Source of the DNA: Dyella jiangningensis
GTDB lineage: Bacteria; Pseudomonadota; Gammaproteobacteria; Xanthomonadales; Rhodanobacteraceae
NCBI GenBank assembly: GCA_000632805.1
Contig: CP007444.1
Span: 4,576,772-4,640,771, forward strand
Length of the DNA stretch: 64,000 nucleotides
Reading direction: 5' to 3'
The translations under genes and the position numbers were made by a program. Within the stretch, counting starts at the first letter, position 1. Every line of letters begins with the position of its first letter. Positions 32,496 to 40,843 of this stretch are shown here, piece by piece. The notes under the pieces were generated by a model. That model was not told the DNA's origin and ran no database searches. It saw only the letters and a list, made by a program, of their open reading frames with translations.

Positions 32496-33891
32496 TGTTC
32501 CAGTCCGGATGCATATGGCCGAGGAAGCGCGTCAATGCGCCGGGCCGTTCGGGAAACTCGAAGCGATACAGCAGTTCGTCGCGCGCCAGCGGCGAACTTC
32601 CGCCGATCATGTGGCGCAGGTGCAGCTTGGCCAGCTCGTCGTCGGTGAGATCGAGCACGCCGAAGCCGTGTGTGCGGAACGCGTCGATCAGCGTATGCCG
32701 TTCGTCGCGATGCGTGGTTTGCACGCCGACGAAGATGTGCGCCTCGGCGGTACTTCCGATGCGGTAGTTGAATTCGGTGATGTTGCGCTGGTCCAGCGCC
32801 GTGCAGAAGCGGCGGAAACTGCCGCGCTCCTCGGGAATGGTCACCGCGAACACCGCTTCGCGCTGCTCGCCCACTTCGGCGCGCTCGGCCACGAAACGCA
32901 GGCGATCGAAGTTGAGATTGGCGCCGGACACGATGGCGACCATCGGGTGTTCCGACACGCCGTGCGTGGCGACATATTGCTTGAGGCCGGCCAGCGCGAG
33001 CGCGCCGGCAGGTTCAGGCACACTGCGCGTGTCGTGGAACACGTCGCGGATCGCCGCGCAGATCGCGTCGGTGTCCACGCGAACCATGGCGTCCACGTGC
33101 TGCTGGCACAGTTCGAAGGTAAGGTCGCCCACGCGCTTCACGGCCGTGCCGTCGGCGAACAGGCCGACTTCGGACAACGTCACCGGCGCGCCACGTTCCA
33201 GCGATTGCACCATTGCGTCGGAATCGCAGGTCTGCACACCGATCACCTTTACTTCGGGGCGCAGCGCCTTGATATAGCCGGCTACGCCTGCCAGCAGTCC
33301 GCCGCCACCCACAGGCACGAACACGGCATGCAACGGCCCTGCGTGCTGGCGAAGGATCTCCATGCCCACCGTGGCCTGCCCGGCAATGACGGCGGGATCA
33401 TCGAAGGGGTGCACGAAGGTGTAGCCCTGCTCGGCCTGCAATTTCGCAGCCGCGGCTTGCGCGTCGCTGTATGAGTCGCCGGCCAGCACAACCTCCACCT
33501 GCGCGCCACCGAAGCGGCGTACCGCATCCACCTTCACTTGAGGCGCCGTTACCGGCATGACGATCACCGCGCGAATGCCAAGGCGGGCCGCCGCCAGCGC
33601 CACGCCTTGCGCGTGATTGCCGGCGGAGGCCGCGATCACGCCGCGTGCGCGCTGCGTGGCATCGAGCGAAGCCATGCGGTTGTAAGCGCCGCGCAGCTTG
33701 AAGGAGAACACGGGTTGCTGGTCTTCACGCTTGAGCAGCACGTGCTGGCCCAGCCGCGTGGAAAGCAGCGGCGCCGCTTCAAGAGCCGTTTCGCGCGCTA
33801 CATCGTAGACACGGGCGCCGACGGTCTGTCGCAGCAACTCGTGCTCGCTCAGGCGGGCCGCCCGCACGAGCGGTTGCGCGAGTGCATTCAT
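32326..33891 (-). CDS. ilvA: Threonine ammonia-lyase, biosynthetic (IlvA)
   Basis: 521 residues, the normal length for the biosynthetic enzyme. It deaminates threonine to 2-oxobutanoate, the entry step of isoleucine synthesis. PLP lysine in FSFKLRGAYNRMA, substrate loop SAGNHAQGVALAA, phosphate loop PVGGGGLLAG; the last 190 residues are two ACT-like regulatory domains (FAVTIPEERGSFRRFC; YRFEFPERPGALTRFL) that bind isoleucine and valine. ATG 33889-33891 overlaps the ilvM stop (ATGA). Last gene of the BCAA supra-operon; its 3' end overlaps the extended VOC frame on the other strand. Confidence 0.97.
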   Translation of the reverse strand: MNALAQPLVRAARLSEHELLRQTVGARVYDVARETALEAAPLLSTRLGQHVLLKREDQQPVFSFKLRGAYNRMASLDATQRARGVIAASAGNHAQGVALAAARLGIRAVIVMPVTAPQVKVDAVRRFGGAQVEVVLAGDSYSDAQAAAAKLQAEQGYTFVHPFDDPAVIAGQATVGMEILRQHAGPLHAVFVPVGGGGLLAGVAGYIKALRPEVKVIGVQTCDSDAMVQSLERGAPVTLSEVGLFADGTAVKRVGDLTFELCQQHVDAMVRVDTDAICAAIRDVFHDTRSVPEPAGALALAGLKQYVATHGVSEHPMVAIVSGANLNFDRLRFVAERAEVGEQREAVFAVTIPEERGSFRRFCTALDQRNITEFNYRIGSTAEAHIFVGVQTTHRDERHTLIDAFRTHGFGVLDLTDDELAKLHLRHMIGGSSPLARDELLYRFEFPERPGALTRFLGHMHPDWNISLFHYRNQGADYGRILVGIQVPEDERALFQAFLQTLGYPFRDESANPAYRLLLRE

Positions 33892-34133
33892 GATGCAGCG
33901 ACGGTCGGGTGACTCACTTCGATCACGTCGACGAGTTTGCGCGTCTGCTTGATGATCTGCTCCACCGTGTCGTCCGCACCGTGCATCACCAGGGTGAGCT
34001 GTGACACGGCGGGGTCGCGCGTGGCAGCCACGGTGAGTGAATCGATGTTGCAATGACGCGCGGCGAACAGGCCGGCGACGCGCATCAGCGCGCCGGATTC
34101 GTTCTGCAGCAGGATGGATAGCGTGTGTTTCAT
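33888..34133 (-). CDS. ilvM: Acetolactate synthase small subunit, short ACT-domain form (IlvM)
   Basis: 81 residues from ATG 34131-34133: MKHTLSILLQNESGALMRV, then GLFAARHCNIDSLTVAATRDPAVSQLTLVM. It is a single ACT domain of IlvM length (E. coli 87), lacking the C-terminal half of IlvH/IlvN. It pairs with the large subunit encoded just upstream, 28 bp away, to give a feedback-controlled or stabilised holoenzyme. Upstream in-frame extension to 34184 overlaps ilvG and is rejected. The stop overlaps the ilvA start. Confidence 0.9.
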   Translation of the reverse strand: MKHTLSILLQNESGALMRVAGLFAARHCNIDSLTVAATRDPAVSQLTLVMHGADDTVEQIIKQTRKLVDVIEVSHPTVAAS

Positions 34134-34161
34134 GATGACCTCGTGGCGCTGCAAGCCGCCG

Positions 34162-36015
34162 TCAGAACATGTCGCTGGTGGCATCGCCCGATGTCGCCGG
34201 AGCGATGCGTGACGGAATGAAATCGCCCGTGATCATCTGCGCATACGTCGCGCCCGGACCCACCATCGGATAGACGCCCGCATCGGGATCGATCATCACT
34301 TCCAGGAACGCCGGACCGTCGAAGGCGAGGAAATCGTCGATCGTCTGCGCCAGGTCTTCCTTGCGCTCCAGCCGGCGCGCCCACTCGAAGCCGTCGGCCT
34401 GCGCGGCCTTGATGAAGTCCTTCTTGTGCAGGCTCTTGTCGGACGAGGCGAAGCGGCCACGAAAGAACAGCTTCTGCCATTGGCGCACCATGCCGTCGCC
34501 GATGTTGTTGAGCACCACCACCTTCACCGGCAGGCCGTAGGTGGTGACGGTCTCCAGCTCGCCGAGGTTCATGCGGATGCTGGCGTCGCCGTCGATGTCG
34601 ATCACCACCGCATCGCGCCGCGCGAACTGCGCGCCGATGGCGGCAGGCAGGCCGAAGCCCATCGTGCCCATCGAGCCGGAGGTGAGCCAATGGCGCGGTT
34701 CGCGGAAATCGAAATACTGCGCCGCCCACATCTGGTGCTGGCCCACGCCGGTGCTGATGATGGCGCGCCCTTGCGTGACGCGATTGATCGCCTCGATCAC
34801 CGCCTGCGGCTGGATCCGTTCGCTGTCGCGATCGTAGTTCAGCGCGTGCGTGGTCTTGAGTGCCGCGATGTGCGCATGCCAATTCGCATAGCGGCCATCA
34901 CTGGCGAAATGGAAGCCATGGCGCACGCCGTATTGATGCAGGCGCGACAAGGTACGGTCGAGATCGCCCTGGTGATGCCAGTCGACCGACTTCACCTTGC
35001 CGATCTCGGCGGGGTCGATGTCGATCTGCGCGACGAAGCGCGCATTGGGCGCAAACTTGTCCGGCACGCTGGCAACGCGGTCGTCGAAACGCGCGCCCAA
35101 GGCCAGCAGGAAGTCGCAATCCTCCACCGCATAATTGGCGTAGGCGGTGCCGTGCATGCCGAGCATGTGCAGCGCCCATGGATCAGTCGTGTCCATCGTG
35201 CCCAGCGCCATCAGCGTAGTGGTGACGGGCAGGCCGAACTGCTGTACGAAGGCGCGCAGCGTGGCCGAGGCTTCGCCAGCGACAAGGCCGCCACCGGCGT
35301 AGATCAGCGGGCGCTTCGCTTTCGTCAGCGCCTCGAAGAAAGCCTCGCACTGGGCGTCATCCACGCGTGCGCTGTGGATCGCATGCTGGCGCGCGCGATA
35401 ACCGGGAATCGGCAGCGTACCTTCGCCGGCAAAGCTGAGCGGCGTGTTCTGCACGTCCTTGGGAATATCCACCACCACCGGGCCCGGGCGCCCGCTGCGC
35501 GCGATCTCGAACGCGGTACGCAGCGTGGCTTCCAGTCGGGTGGGATCGGTGAGCAGGAACACGTGCTTCGCGCACGGGCTCATGATGTTGCTGACAGGGG
35601 CTTCCTGGAAGGCATCGCTGCCCAGCGCGCCGGTCGGCACCTGGCCGCAGATCACCACCATCGGCACGGAATCGGACATGGCGTCGCGCACCGGCGTGAC
35701 CATGTTGGTGGCGCCCGGGCCGGAGGTGACGATGGCTACGCCCACCTTGCCCGACGCGCGTGCGTAGCCGGCCGCCATGAAGCCCGCGCCTTGTTCATTG
35801 GCGGGCACGATCAGCGGCATCGGTTCGCCGCCGAGCGGCGAGAGATGCGTGGCGTTGTAACGGAATACCGCGTCGTACACCGGCAGGATCGCGCCACCCG
35901 AATAGCCGAACAGCACGCTGACGCCTTCGTCGGCGAGCACCTGTACCACCACTTCCGCGCCGCTCATGGTCTGGCCGGCGAGTGGATGGGTGGTGGCCGG
36001 AGTGGGCATCTCCAT
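34162..36015 (-). CDS. ilvG: Acetolactate synthase large subunit (IlvG type)
   Basis: 617 residues if read from ATG 36013-36015; homology begins at about residue 16 (MSGAEVVVQVLADEGVSVLFGYSGGAILPVYDA). It makes acetolactate or acetohydroxybutyrate with ThDP. The ThDP Glu lies in ANEQGAGFMAAGYARASG, and the ThDP/Mg motif is GDASIRMNLGELETVTTYGLPVKVVVLNN. A GTG at 36033, preceded at 12 bp by AAGGA, and an ATG at 36009 are alternative starts. The gene is preceded by three tandem hairpins after ilvC. Gene order with ilvM and ilvA matches the ilvGMEDA family, with ilvE and ilvD further upstream. Confidence 0.95.
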   Translation of the reverse strand: MEMPTPATTHPLAGQTMSGAEVVVQVLADEGVSVLFGYSGGAILPVYDAVFRYNATHLSPLGGEPMPLIVPANEQGAGFMAAGYARASGKVGVAIVTSGPGATNMVTPVRDAMSDSVPMVVICGQVPTGALGSDAFQEAPVSNIMSPCAKHVFLLTDPTRLEATLRTAFEIARSGRPGPVVVDIPKDVQNTPLSFAGEGTLPIPGYRARQHAIHSARVDDAQCEAFFEALTKAKRPLIYAGGGLVAGEASATLRAFVQQFGLPVTTTLMALGTMDTTDPWALHMLGMHGTAYANYAVEDCDFLLALGARFDDRVASVPDKFAPNARFVAQIDIDPAEIGKVKSVDWHHQGDLDRTLSRLHQYGVRHGFHFASDGRYANWHAHIAALKTTHALNYDRDSERIQPQAVIEAINRVTQGRAIISTGVGQHQMWAAQYFDFREPRHWLTSGSMGTMGFGLPAAIGAQFARRDAVVIDIDGDASIRMNLGELETVTTYGLPVKVVVLNNIGDGMVRQWQKLFFRGRFASSDKSLHKKDFIKAAQADGFEWARRLERKEDLAQTIDDFLAFDGPAFLEVMIDPDAGVYPMVGPGATYAQMITGDFIPSRIAPATSGDATSDMF

Positions 36016-36080
36016 TTGCAATGGCAGGTTCACGGTCGTCGGGTTTCCTTGGGAATGTCGTCTTCGGTGAAGAAGCTCCC

Positions 36081-36189
36081 CCGCCCGCGCAAGCCCGACA
36101 GGGGTGGCTTGCGCAGGCGGAGGCCGGGCAGGGGAAAACACTTGCGGGATAAGTGCCCCCGCCCGAACCGTCCGCCTCGCGGCGGACGG
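36081..36189 (-). promoter_or_regulatory. Three tandem hairpins between ilvC and ilvG
   Basis: Hairpins at 36168-36189 (CCGTCCGCC/GGCGGACGG), 36125-36165 (CGGGC and GGGG pairing with CCCC and GCCCG, inner CACTT/AAGTG) and 36081-36120 (14 bp with one mismatch around GCGCAAGCC/GGCTTGCGC). None has a T-run. They fill the largest gap inside the BCAA operon and may set the ratio of ilvC to ilvG message or be fused palindromic repeats. Confidence 0.55.
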
Positions 36190-36199
36190 ATGCCAAACC

Positions 36200-37216
36200 T
36201 CAACCCACCTTCTTGAGCGGTTCCGCGGCCGGCTTCGGCGCGTTCGCCTGCAGCCACGGCATGCGCGCACGCAGCTTCGCGCCCACCTGTTCCACCGGAT
36301 GCTCCAGGTCCGCCTGCTTGAATTTCTTGTAGTTCGGCAGGCCGGCCTTGTACTCGGCGATCCAGTTCTTGGCGAAGGTGCCGTCCTGGATGTCCTTGAG
36401 CACGTCCTTCATGCGCGCCTTGGTGCCGGCATCGATCACGCGCGGACCGCTCACGTAGTCGCCGTACTGCGCGGTCTCGGAGACGAATTCCAGCATGCGG
36501 GTGATGCCGCCTTCGTAGAACAGGTCCACGATCAGCTTCAGTTCGTGCAGCACTTCGTAGTACGCGATCTCCGGCTGGTAGCCGGCTTCCACCAGCGTCT
36601 CGAAGCCGGCCTGCACCAGCGAGCTGGCTCCGCCGCACAGCACGGCCTGTTCGCCGAACAGATCCGTCTCGGTCTCTTCCTTGAAGTCGGTCTTGATCAG
36701 CAGCGCGCGACCGCCGCCGATGCCGTCGGCATACGCCTTGGCCTTCGCTTCGGCCTGGCCGCTGACGTCCTGATGGATGGCCCAGATGCTCGGCACGCCG
36801 CGACCGATTTCATACTCGCGACGCACCAGCGCGCCCGGGCCCTTCGGCGCGACCAGGATCACGTCGATGTCCTTGCGCGGATCGATCTGCTTGAAGTGCA
36901 CGTTGAAGCCGTGTGCAAACAGCAGCGCGGCGCCCGGCTTGATGTTCGGCTCGATGCTTTCCTTGTACAGCGCGGGCTGCACCATGTCCGGCGTGAGCAC
37001 GGCGACCAGGTCGGCGTCCTTCACGGCATCGCCCGGCTCGGCGACGTTGAAGCCTTCGGCGCGGGCCTTCTCCCACGAGGGACCGTTCTTGCGCAGGCCC
37101 ACCACCACGTCGAGACCGGAGTCACGCAGGTTGAGGGCGTGGGCGCGGCCCTGGCTGCCGTAGCCGAGGACGGCGATGCGGGCCTTGGCCAGCGTGTCGT
37201 TGGTGTTGTTGCTCAT
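36200..37216 (-). CDS. ilvC: Ketol-acid reductoisomerase (class I)
   Basis: 338 residues, the short class I form. It isomerises and reduces acetolactate to dihydroxyisovalerate with NADPH and Mg2+. Rossmann motif IAVLGYGSQGRAHALNL with VVVGLR downstream, IKPGAALLFAHGFNVHF, KGPG, and the metal-binding helix TDLFGEQAVLCGG with HELKLIVDLFYEGG are all intact. The start overlaps the ilvD stop in ATGA, giving translational coupling. The last residues LKKVG end just before the hairpin-rich gap leading to ilvG. Confidence 0.98.
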   Translation of the reverse strand: MSNNTNDTLAKARIAVLGYGSQGRAHALNLRDSGLDVVVGLRKNGPSWEKARAEGFNVAEPGDAVKDADLVAVLTPDMVQPALYKESIEPNIKPGAALLFAHGFNVHFKQIDPRKDIDVILVAPKGPGALVRREYEIGRGVPSIWAIHQDVSGQAEAKAKAYADGIGGGRALLIKTDFKEETETDLFGEQAVLCGGASSLVQAGFETLVEAGYQPEIAYYEVLHELKLIVDLFYEGGITRMLEFVSETAQYGDYVSGPRVIDAGTKARMKDVLKDIQDGTFAKNWIAEYKAGLPNYKKFKQADLEHPVEQVGAKLRARMPWLQANAPKPAAEPLKKVG

Positions 37217-38934
37217 GCGGTGACTCCTGCGGTCGTGTCTTCGTTGACTTGTTGGGAAACGGAAGCAGCGGATGGACTGCGTGCAGCGATGGGTTGCGTG
37301 GTGGCGCCTTCGGAGGCGGAGCCCACCAGCGAGACGTACTTGGCCAATGCGCCACGCGTGACTTTTGGTGCGGGCGGCTGCCAGGTGGCGCGGCGCGGCG
37401 CGAGGTCGGCGGTGGTGCTGATCTCGCGCGTGTCGGCGTCGATGCGGATGCGGTCGCCATCGCGCAACAGCGCGATCGGTCCGCCGCGCGCCGCTTCCGG
37501 CGAGATATGGCCGACCATGTAGCCGTGCGTGGCGCCGGAGAAGCGGCCGTCGGTGATGAGCGCGACGTCGTCACCGAGACCGCGGCCGATCAGCGCCGCG
37601 GTAACGCCAAGCATCTCGCGCATGCCCGGGCCGCCGGCGGGACCTTCGTTGCGGATGACGATCACGTCGCCCTTCTCGATGGTGCCGCCCTGCACGGCGG
37701 CGAAGGCGTGTTCCTCACTCTCGAAGACGCGCGCGCGGCCTTCGAAATGGTTGGCGCCCTTGCCGGCGAGCTTGAGGATGCAGCCTTCCGGCGCGAGGTT
37801 GCCGTAGAGGATCGAGTAACCACCACGCGGCTTCAGCGGCTGCGTGACCGGATGCACCACGTCCTGCGTCTCGGCGCGCGGCGCGGCGGCCGCTTCGTCG
37901 AAGAGGCTGCGGCCGGTGACGGTCGGCGCATCGTCCAGCATGCCGGCGGTGATCAGCTCCTGCGCGACACGCGCGCTGCCACCTGCACCGAACATCTCCA
38001 CCGCGGTATAGCGGCCGCCCGGCAGCAGGTCGGCGATCACCGGCGTGTGCTTGGAGGCAGGCTCGAAATCCTCCAGCGTCCAGCGCGTGCCCGCTTCGCG
38101 CGCGATGGCGAGCAGGTGCAGCACGGCGTTGGTGGAGCCGGCGGTGGCGGCGACCATGCGGGTGGCATTGCGGAACGCGGTTTCCGTGAGGAACTCGCGC
38201 GGCGTGCGGTTCTCCCGCAGGCAATCCATCACCAGCTCGCCGCAGCGACGCGCGGCGGCGGCCTTGGCCGGATGCGTGGCGGGAATATCGTTGAAGCCCA
38301 TCGGCGACAGGCCCAGCGTGGTCAGCACCATCGCCATGGTGTTGGCGGTGAACTGTCCACCGCAGGCACCGGCGCCAGGGCAGGCATCGCGTTCCACCGA
38401 GGTCAGCTCGTCGTCGCCGATCTTGCCCGCGCCATGCGCGCCGACCGCTTCGAACACCTGCTGGATGGTGATGGGGTGGTTGTCGTGCGTGCCGTGCGCG
38501 ATGGTGCCGCCGTACAGCGCAACGCTGGGAATGTTGAGGCGCGCCATCGCCATCGCGGCGGCGGGGATGGTCTTGTCGCAACCACACAGCACCACCATCG
38601 CATCGAGGCAGTGGCCGTCGACGGCCAGCTCGATGGAGTCGGTGATCACCTCGCGACTGATCAGCGAGGCGCGCATGCCCGGCGTGCCCATGGCGATGCC
38701 GTCGGTCACCGCGATGGTGTTGAACTCGATCGGCGTACCGCCGGCGGCACGGATGCCTTCGGCGACATGCTCGGCGAGCTCGCGCAGGTTGAGGTTGCAG
38801 GGGCTCACGTTGGACCACGTGTGCACCACCGCCACCAGTGGCTTGGCAATGGCGGCATCGTCCAGGCCAGTGGCGCGCAGCATGGCGCGCGCGGGCGCGC
38901 GGTCGGGGCCGGTCTTGATCAGGTCACTTCGCAT
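37213..38934 (-). CDS. ilvD: Dihydroxy-acid dehydratase IlvD
   Basis: 573 residues. It dehydrates the dihydroxy acids of the Ile/Val pathway and carries an Fe-S cluster; cluster ligands appear in VVLCGCDKTIPAAAMA and ERDACPGAGACGGQFTANTM, and the active-site region TDGRFSGATHGYMVGHISPEA is intact. The shorter sequence and spacing resemble the [2Fe-2S] group of the family. The last 25 or so residues are low-complexity Ser/Ala/Thr (SASEGATTQPIAARSPSAAS). It follows leuB by 36 bp and overlaps ilvC by four bases. Confidence 0.97.
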   Translation of the reverse strand: MRSDLIKTGPDRAPARAMLRATGLDDAAIAKPLVAVVHTWSNVSPCNLNLRELAEHVAEGIRAAGGTPIEFNTIAVTDGIAMGTPGMRASLISREVITDSIELAVDGHCLDAMVVLCGCDKTIPAAAMAMARLNIPSVALYGGTIAHGTHDNHPITIQQVFEAVGAHGAGKIGDDELTSVERDACPGAGACGGQFTANTMAMVLTTLGLSPMGFNDIPATHPAKAAAARRCGELVMDCLRENRTPREFLTETAFRNATRMVAATAGSTNAVLHLLAIAREAGTRWTLEDFEPASKHTPVIADLLPGGRYTAVEMFGAGGSARVAQELITAGMLDDAPTVTGRSLFDEAAAAPRAETQDVVHPVTQPLKPRGGYSILYGNLAPEGCILKLAGKGANHFEGRARVFESEEHAFAAVQGGTIEKGDVIVIRNEGPAGGPGMREMLGVTAALIGRGLGDDVALITDGRFSGATHGYMVGHISPEAARGGPIALLRDGDRIRIDADTREISTTADLAPRRATWQPPAPKVTRGALAKYVSLVGSASEGATTQPIAARSPSAASVSQQVNEDTTAGVTA

Positions 38935-38970
38935 GCGTGTTGTCCAGTTGCGGGTTAGGGGTGGAGTGGT

Positions 38971-40068
38971 TCATCCGCAAGCCCGCCCCCAGCGCAGGAA
39001 CGCCGCCGCATTGCAGGCGTGCTCGTCGATCGCAGCGAGCACGGCTTCCAGCACGTCCTTGGTGCCGGCGCTGCCGCCGACATCGCGCGTGCGCGGACCG
39101 TGTTCGACAACATCGGCCACGGCGGCCTCGACGGTCGCGGCCTCCTGCTCCAGGCCCAGCGAGTGGCGCAGCAGCATCGCGGCGGAGAGGATCGCGCCGA
39201 CCGGATTGGCTACGCCTTGGCCGGCGATATCCGGCGCGGAACCATGGATCGGCTCGTACAGGCCGCCCTTGCCTTCGCCGAGCGAGGCGGACGGCAGCAG
39301 GCCCAGCGAGCCGGCCAATGCCGCGGCTTCATCAGTGAGGATGTCGCCGAACAGGTTCTCGGTGACCACCACGTCGTACTTGCCCGGCTGCGTCAACAGC
39401 AGCATTGCCATGGAGTCGACCAGCTGGTGCTCCAGCTTCACATCCGGGAACTCGGCGGCGATGCGGGTCACCGTGCTGCGCCACAGGCGCGAGGTTTCCA
39501 GCACGTTGGCCTTGTCCACCGAGGTGACATGCTTGCGGCGCTCGCGTGCCAGCTGGAACGCGCGACGTGTCACGCGCTCGACTTCGGCCACCGTGTACTT
39601 GCACTCGTCGGTGGCGGTGTCGATGGTGCGCGTCTTGGCGCCGAAGTACGCGCCGCCGGTGAGTTCGCGCACGAACAGCACGTCGACGTTCTTCAGCTTC
39701 TCGTTCTTCAGCGGCGACAGCGAAGCCAGCGCCGGATGTACCTGCAGCGGACGCAGGTTGGCGTACACGCCCAGCGCGGCGCGCAGCGCCAGCAAACCCT
39801 GCTCCGGACGCACCGGCGCATTGGGATCGGACCACTTGGGCCCACCTACGGCGCCGAGCAGCACGGCATCGGCGGCCTTGCAGGCTTCCAGCGACGCGGC
39901 CGGCAACGGTTCGCCGGTGGCATCGATGGCGCAGCCACCGATCTGGTGTTCCTCGAAATGGAAGTGATGGTCGAAATGCGCGGCGACCGCGTCGAGCACC
40001 GCGACCGCAGCCGCCGTGACTTCGGGGCCGACGCCGTCGCCGGGCAGGGTGACGATTTGCGCTCTCAT
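38971..40068 (-). CDS. leuB: 3-isopropylmalate dehydrogenase LeuB
   Basis: 365 residues from ATG 40066-40068 (MRAQIVTLPGDGVGPEV). It oxidises and decarboxylates 3-isopropylmalate with NAD+. Family signatures: DAVLLGAVGGPKW, FVRELTGGAYFG, the metal-binding DVVVTENLFGDILTDEAA, and LYEPIHGSAPDIAGQGVANP near the cofactor site. The start overlaps the leuD stop (ATGA). Longer open frame upstream lies inside leuD and is spurious. Confidence 0.97.
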   Translation of the reverse strand: MRAQIVTLPGDGVGPEVTAAAVAVLDAVAAHFDHHFHFEEHQIGGCAIDATGEPLPAASLEACKAADAVLLGAVGGPKWSDPNAPVRPEQGLLALRAALGVYANLRPLQVHPALASLSPLKNEKLKNVDVLFVRELTGGAYFGAKTRTIDTATDECKYTVAEVERVTRRAFQLARERRKHVTSVDKANVLETSRLWRSTVTRIAAEFPDVKLEHQLVDSMAMLLLTQPGKYDVVVTENLFGDILTDEAAALAGSLGLLPSASLGEGKGGLYEPIHGSAPDIAGQGVANPVGAILSAAMLLRHSLGLEQEAATVEAAVADVVEHGPRTRDVGGSAGTKDVLEAVLAAIDEHACNAAAFLRWGRACG

Positions 40069-40649
40069 GCGGCTTTCTCCACGCGTTGTTCGTAGGCGGT
40101 GATGGCGTCGTTGTGCTGCTGCAGGTAGCCGAGCTGGTCGACACCGTTGAGCAGGCAATGGCGGGCAAAGGGTTCGAGCTGGAAACGGATGTGGCCGCCG
40201 TCGGGCAGCGCGATGACCTGCTCGCGCACGTCGATGGTCAGTTCGATGCCGGGGTTGGCCAGCAGCCAGCGGTGCTCGGCTTCGTCGAGCACGATGGCGA
40301 GCAGGCCGTTCTTCAGCGCGTTGTTGCGGAAGATGTCCGCGATCTCGCTGCACAGCACCGCGTGGATGCCGTAGTCCAGCAGCGCCCACGGCGCATGTTC
40401 ACGCGAGGAACCGCAACCGAAGTTGCGACCGGCGACGAGGATGGAACAACCCTTTGCCTTCGGCTGATTCAGCGGGAACGCCGGGTTGTCGCTGCCGTCG
40501 GCCTGGTAGCGCCAGTCGTTGAAGCACAGCTTGCCCAGGCCCGCGCGCTCGGTGGTGGTGAGGAAGCGCGCCGGGATGATGCGGTCGGTGTCGATGTTTT
40601 CGTCCGACAGGACGGCAGTGCGGGAGTGGAGACGGGTGACGGGGCGCAT
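40065..40649 (-). CDS. leuD: 3-isopropylmalate dehydratase small subunit LeuD
   Basis: 194 residues from ATG 40647-40649; GGAG lies nine to ten bases upstream, and an earlier ATG at 40673 is rejected. It forms the isomerase heterodimer with LeuC. It has the swivel-domain motifs SDENIDTDRIIPARFL and ILVAGRNFGCGSSREHAPWAL. Its start codon overlaps the stop of a 64-codon repeat-derived frame (TAATG), and its own stop overlaps leuB (ATGA). Confidence 0.96.
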   Translation of the reverse strand: MRPVTRLHSRTAVLSDENIDTDRIIPARFLTTTERAGLGKLCFNDWRYQADGSDNPAFPLNQPKAKGCSILVAGRNFGCGSSREHAPWALLDYGIHAVLCSEIADIFRNNALKNGLLAIVLDEAEHRWLLANPGIELTIDVREQVIALPDGGHIRFQLEPFARHCLLNGVDQLGYLQQHNDAITAYEQRVEKAA

Positions 40650-40843
40650 TAAAAAATCTCCGGGAAGCAACACGACGCGATGGTGGTTACTCCCTCTCCC
40701 CCTGTGGGAGAGGGTTGGGGAGAGGGGGCGATGCTTGCGACGCCATTAAGAAGAGCGAGGTTCGAAGAGGGAGTGAGGCGGGTCGTTCCCCTCTCCCCAG
40801 CCCTCTCCCGCAAGGGGAGAGGGGGCAGGTTGCGCGCGCTCAT
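40649..40843 (-). CDS. Repeat-derived linker ORF between leuC and leuD (64 aa)
   Basis: This frame begins at an ATG that overlaps the leuC stop (ATGA, 40840-40843) and ends at a TAA that overlaps the leuD start (TAATG, 40647-40651), spanning the whole leuC-leuD gap. Most of it is translation of the palindromic repeat (LPPLPLRERAGERG, then SPQPSPTGGEG), very like the tail of TrhO. The peptide itself is unlikely to have a function. The frame may carry ribosomes from leuC to leuD and so keep the pair coupled despite the inserted element. Confidence 0.35.
   Translation of the reverse strand: MSARNLPPLPLRERAGERGTTRLTPSSNLALLNGVASIAPSPQPSPTGGEGVTTIASCCFPEIF
40691..40830. repeat. Palindromic repeat element, CCCTCTCCCC family, between leuC and leuD
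   Basis: Hairpin CCCTCTCCCCCTGTGGGAGAGGG-type at the left end. GAGAGGGTTGGGGAGAGGGG pairs 19 of 20 with an inverted copy about 80 nt away, and a second hairpin (CCCTCTCCCGCAAGGGGAGAGGG-type) closes the right end. Same architecture as the element at 13021-13143 but with a different central spacer. Confidence 0.85.
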
